Position numbers and translations under genes: made by a program | In this document: positions 33,910-34,275 of the stretch, piece by piece | How the letters are laid out: every line of letters begins with the position of its first letter | Position numbering within the stretch: the stretch's first letter is position 1 | Assembly (NCBI RefSeq): GCF_001071995.1 | Contig: NZ_JVNU01000036.1 | Span: forward strand, 1 to 34,275 | DNA: 34,275 nucleotides | Origin: Streptococcus sp. 263_SSPC | Lineage (GTDB): Bacteria > Bacillota > Bacilli > Lactobacillales > Aerococcaceae | Direction: 5' to 3' | The notes under the pieces: generated by a model | What the model saw: only the letters and a program-made list of their open reading frames with translations | What the model was told of the DNA's origin: nothing | Database searches by the model: none

Positions 33910-34275
33910 TTATTTTTCTTCAGCTTTTTTATTTGTTACAAATACGATTGCACCAATTGTAGCGAAGATTGCTGATAATACCCAGTAAGCGTCACGAATT
34001 GAACCAGTATTTGGTAATTCTGGGCTTGGAGTTGTTGTTGTTGTTCCAGGAGTTGGAGCAACAACTGTAGTTGTATTACCTGTTGTTGAACCTTCTGTTG
34101 TAGCTGCAGTTGTTGAAGCTGTTGTTGCTTCTGTTGTCGTTGTTGCTGGAGTTGTTGAAACTGTCGTAGCTTCCGTTGTTGTAATTGCTGCAGTTGTTGA
34201 AGCTGTTGTTGCTTCTGTTGTTGTAGTTGCTGCAGTTGTTGAAGCTGTTGTTGCTTCTGTTGTTGTTGTAGCCGC
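33910..34275 (-). CDS. LPXTG cell-wall-anchored surface protein, C-terminal part
   Basis: Only the last 121 residues are in the window; the gene continues past 34275. About 75 residues of Thr/Ala/Glu repeat come first (14-residue unit near ATTTTEATTASTTA, four to five copies), then VVAPTPGTTTTTPSPE. The sorting signal is LPNTG, a hydrophobic helix (AYWVLSAIFATIGAIVFV) and the tail TNKKAEEK. Sortase would cut between Thr and Gly and link the protein to peptidoglycan. The repeat would act as a stalk. The adhesive or enzymatic domain lies outside. Confidence 0.92.
   Translation of the reverse strand, partial: AATTTTEATTASTTAATTTTEATTASTTAAITTTEATTVSTTPATTTTEATTASTTAATTEGSTTGNTTTVVAPTPGTTTTTPSPELPNTGSIRDAYWVLSAIFATIGAIVFVTNKKAEEK

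Noticed and set aside
33940-34275. Short tandem repeats that might be read as a CRISPR array
   Set aside because: The repeats are a 42-bp coding repeat in frame with an LPXTG protein, without unique spacers.

Overview
The window looks like chromosome of a low-GC Gram-positive coccus or rod of the Lactobacillales. Strong AAGGAGG-type ribosome binding sites, U-tailed terminators, an LPXTG surface protein, a DUF4300-type lipoprotein, MntH, BrnQ, MetG and an xpt-pbuX operon all fit. Gene content resembles Granulicatella or a relative, but the genus is an inference. Most genes lie on the minus strand.

Layout. 1-1677 is a complete IS3-family (IS150-group) insertion sequence with both terminal inverted repeats; its left end coincides with base 1. 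1752-2526 holds a NUDIX hydrolase and a tiny membrane protein. 2705-4930 is a tandem triplet of paralogous lipoproteins. 4984-9661 is a minus-strand run of small accessory genes: two GNAT acetyltransferases, a rhodanese, an S66/MccF-like peptidase, a frameshifted TfoX-like gene and a DUF4300 lipoprotein. 9820-11154 is mntH. 11303-13280 is an operon of a membrane-anchored MerR-type regulator with a zinc ribbon, a YhfC-type intramembrane protease and a small membrane protein, read from a 19-bp-spacer MerR-type promoter. 13497-15871, on the plus strand, is an envelope-glycan operon: a GT2-GtrA fusion, a phosphodiester glycosidase-like protein and a membrane protein.

15925-22328 is another minus-strand set of small enzymes and unknowns: NUDIX, isochorismatase-like hydrolase, GNATs, a SAP-domain protein, ADP-ribosylglycohydrolase, an intact TfoX-like protein and a TPR fragment. 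22649-24007 is an rlmD-type rRNA methyltransferase. 24104-24608 is a probable toxin-antitoxin pair with a double palindromic operator. 25169-26687 is an ABC-2 exporter pair, 26955-27509 a GNAT, 27835-29178 brnQ, 29257-31269 metG, and 31814-33657 xpt-pbuX. The window ends inside an LPXTG protein (33910 to beyond 34275).

The most unusual content is between the genes. Three copies (A 24962-25145, B 27621-27815, C 31424-31614) of a roughly 185-195 bp element share one fold: a long closing stem, a hairpin whose 9-10 bp lower stem and 4 bp upper stem differ in sequence but keep base pairing and a single bulged base in every copy, and further covarying helices. This is the pattern of a conserved structured RNA or a structure-selected mobile repeat. 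B and C also lie at the centre of longer inverted duplications of host DNA: a degraded inverted copy of the brnQ 3' end faces brnQ across B, and a degraded inverted copy of the metG promoter, RBS and start region faces metG across C. Next to A is a separate four-way-junction-like sequence followed by a terminator. I do not recognise this element as a named family.
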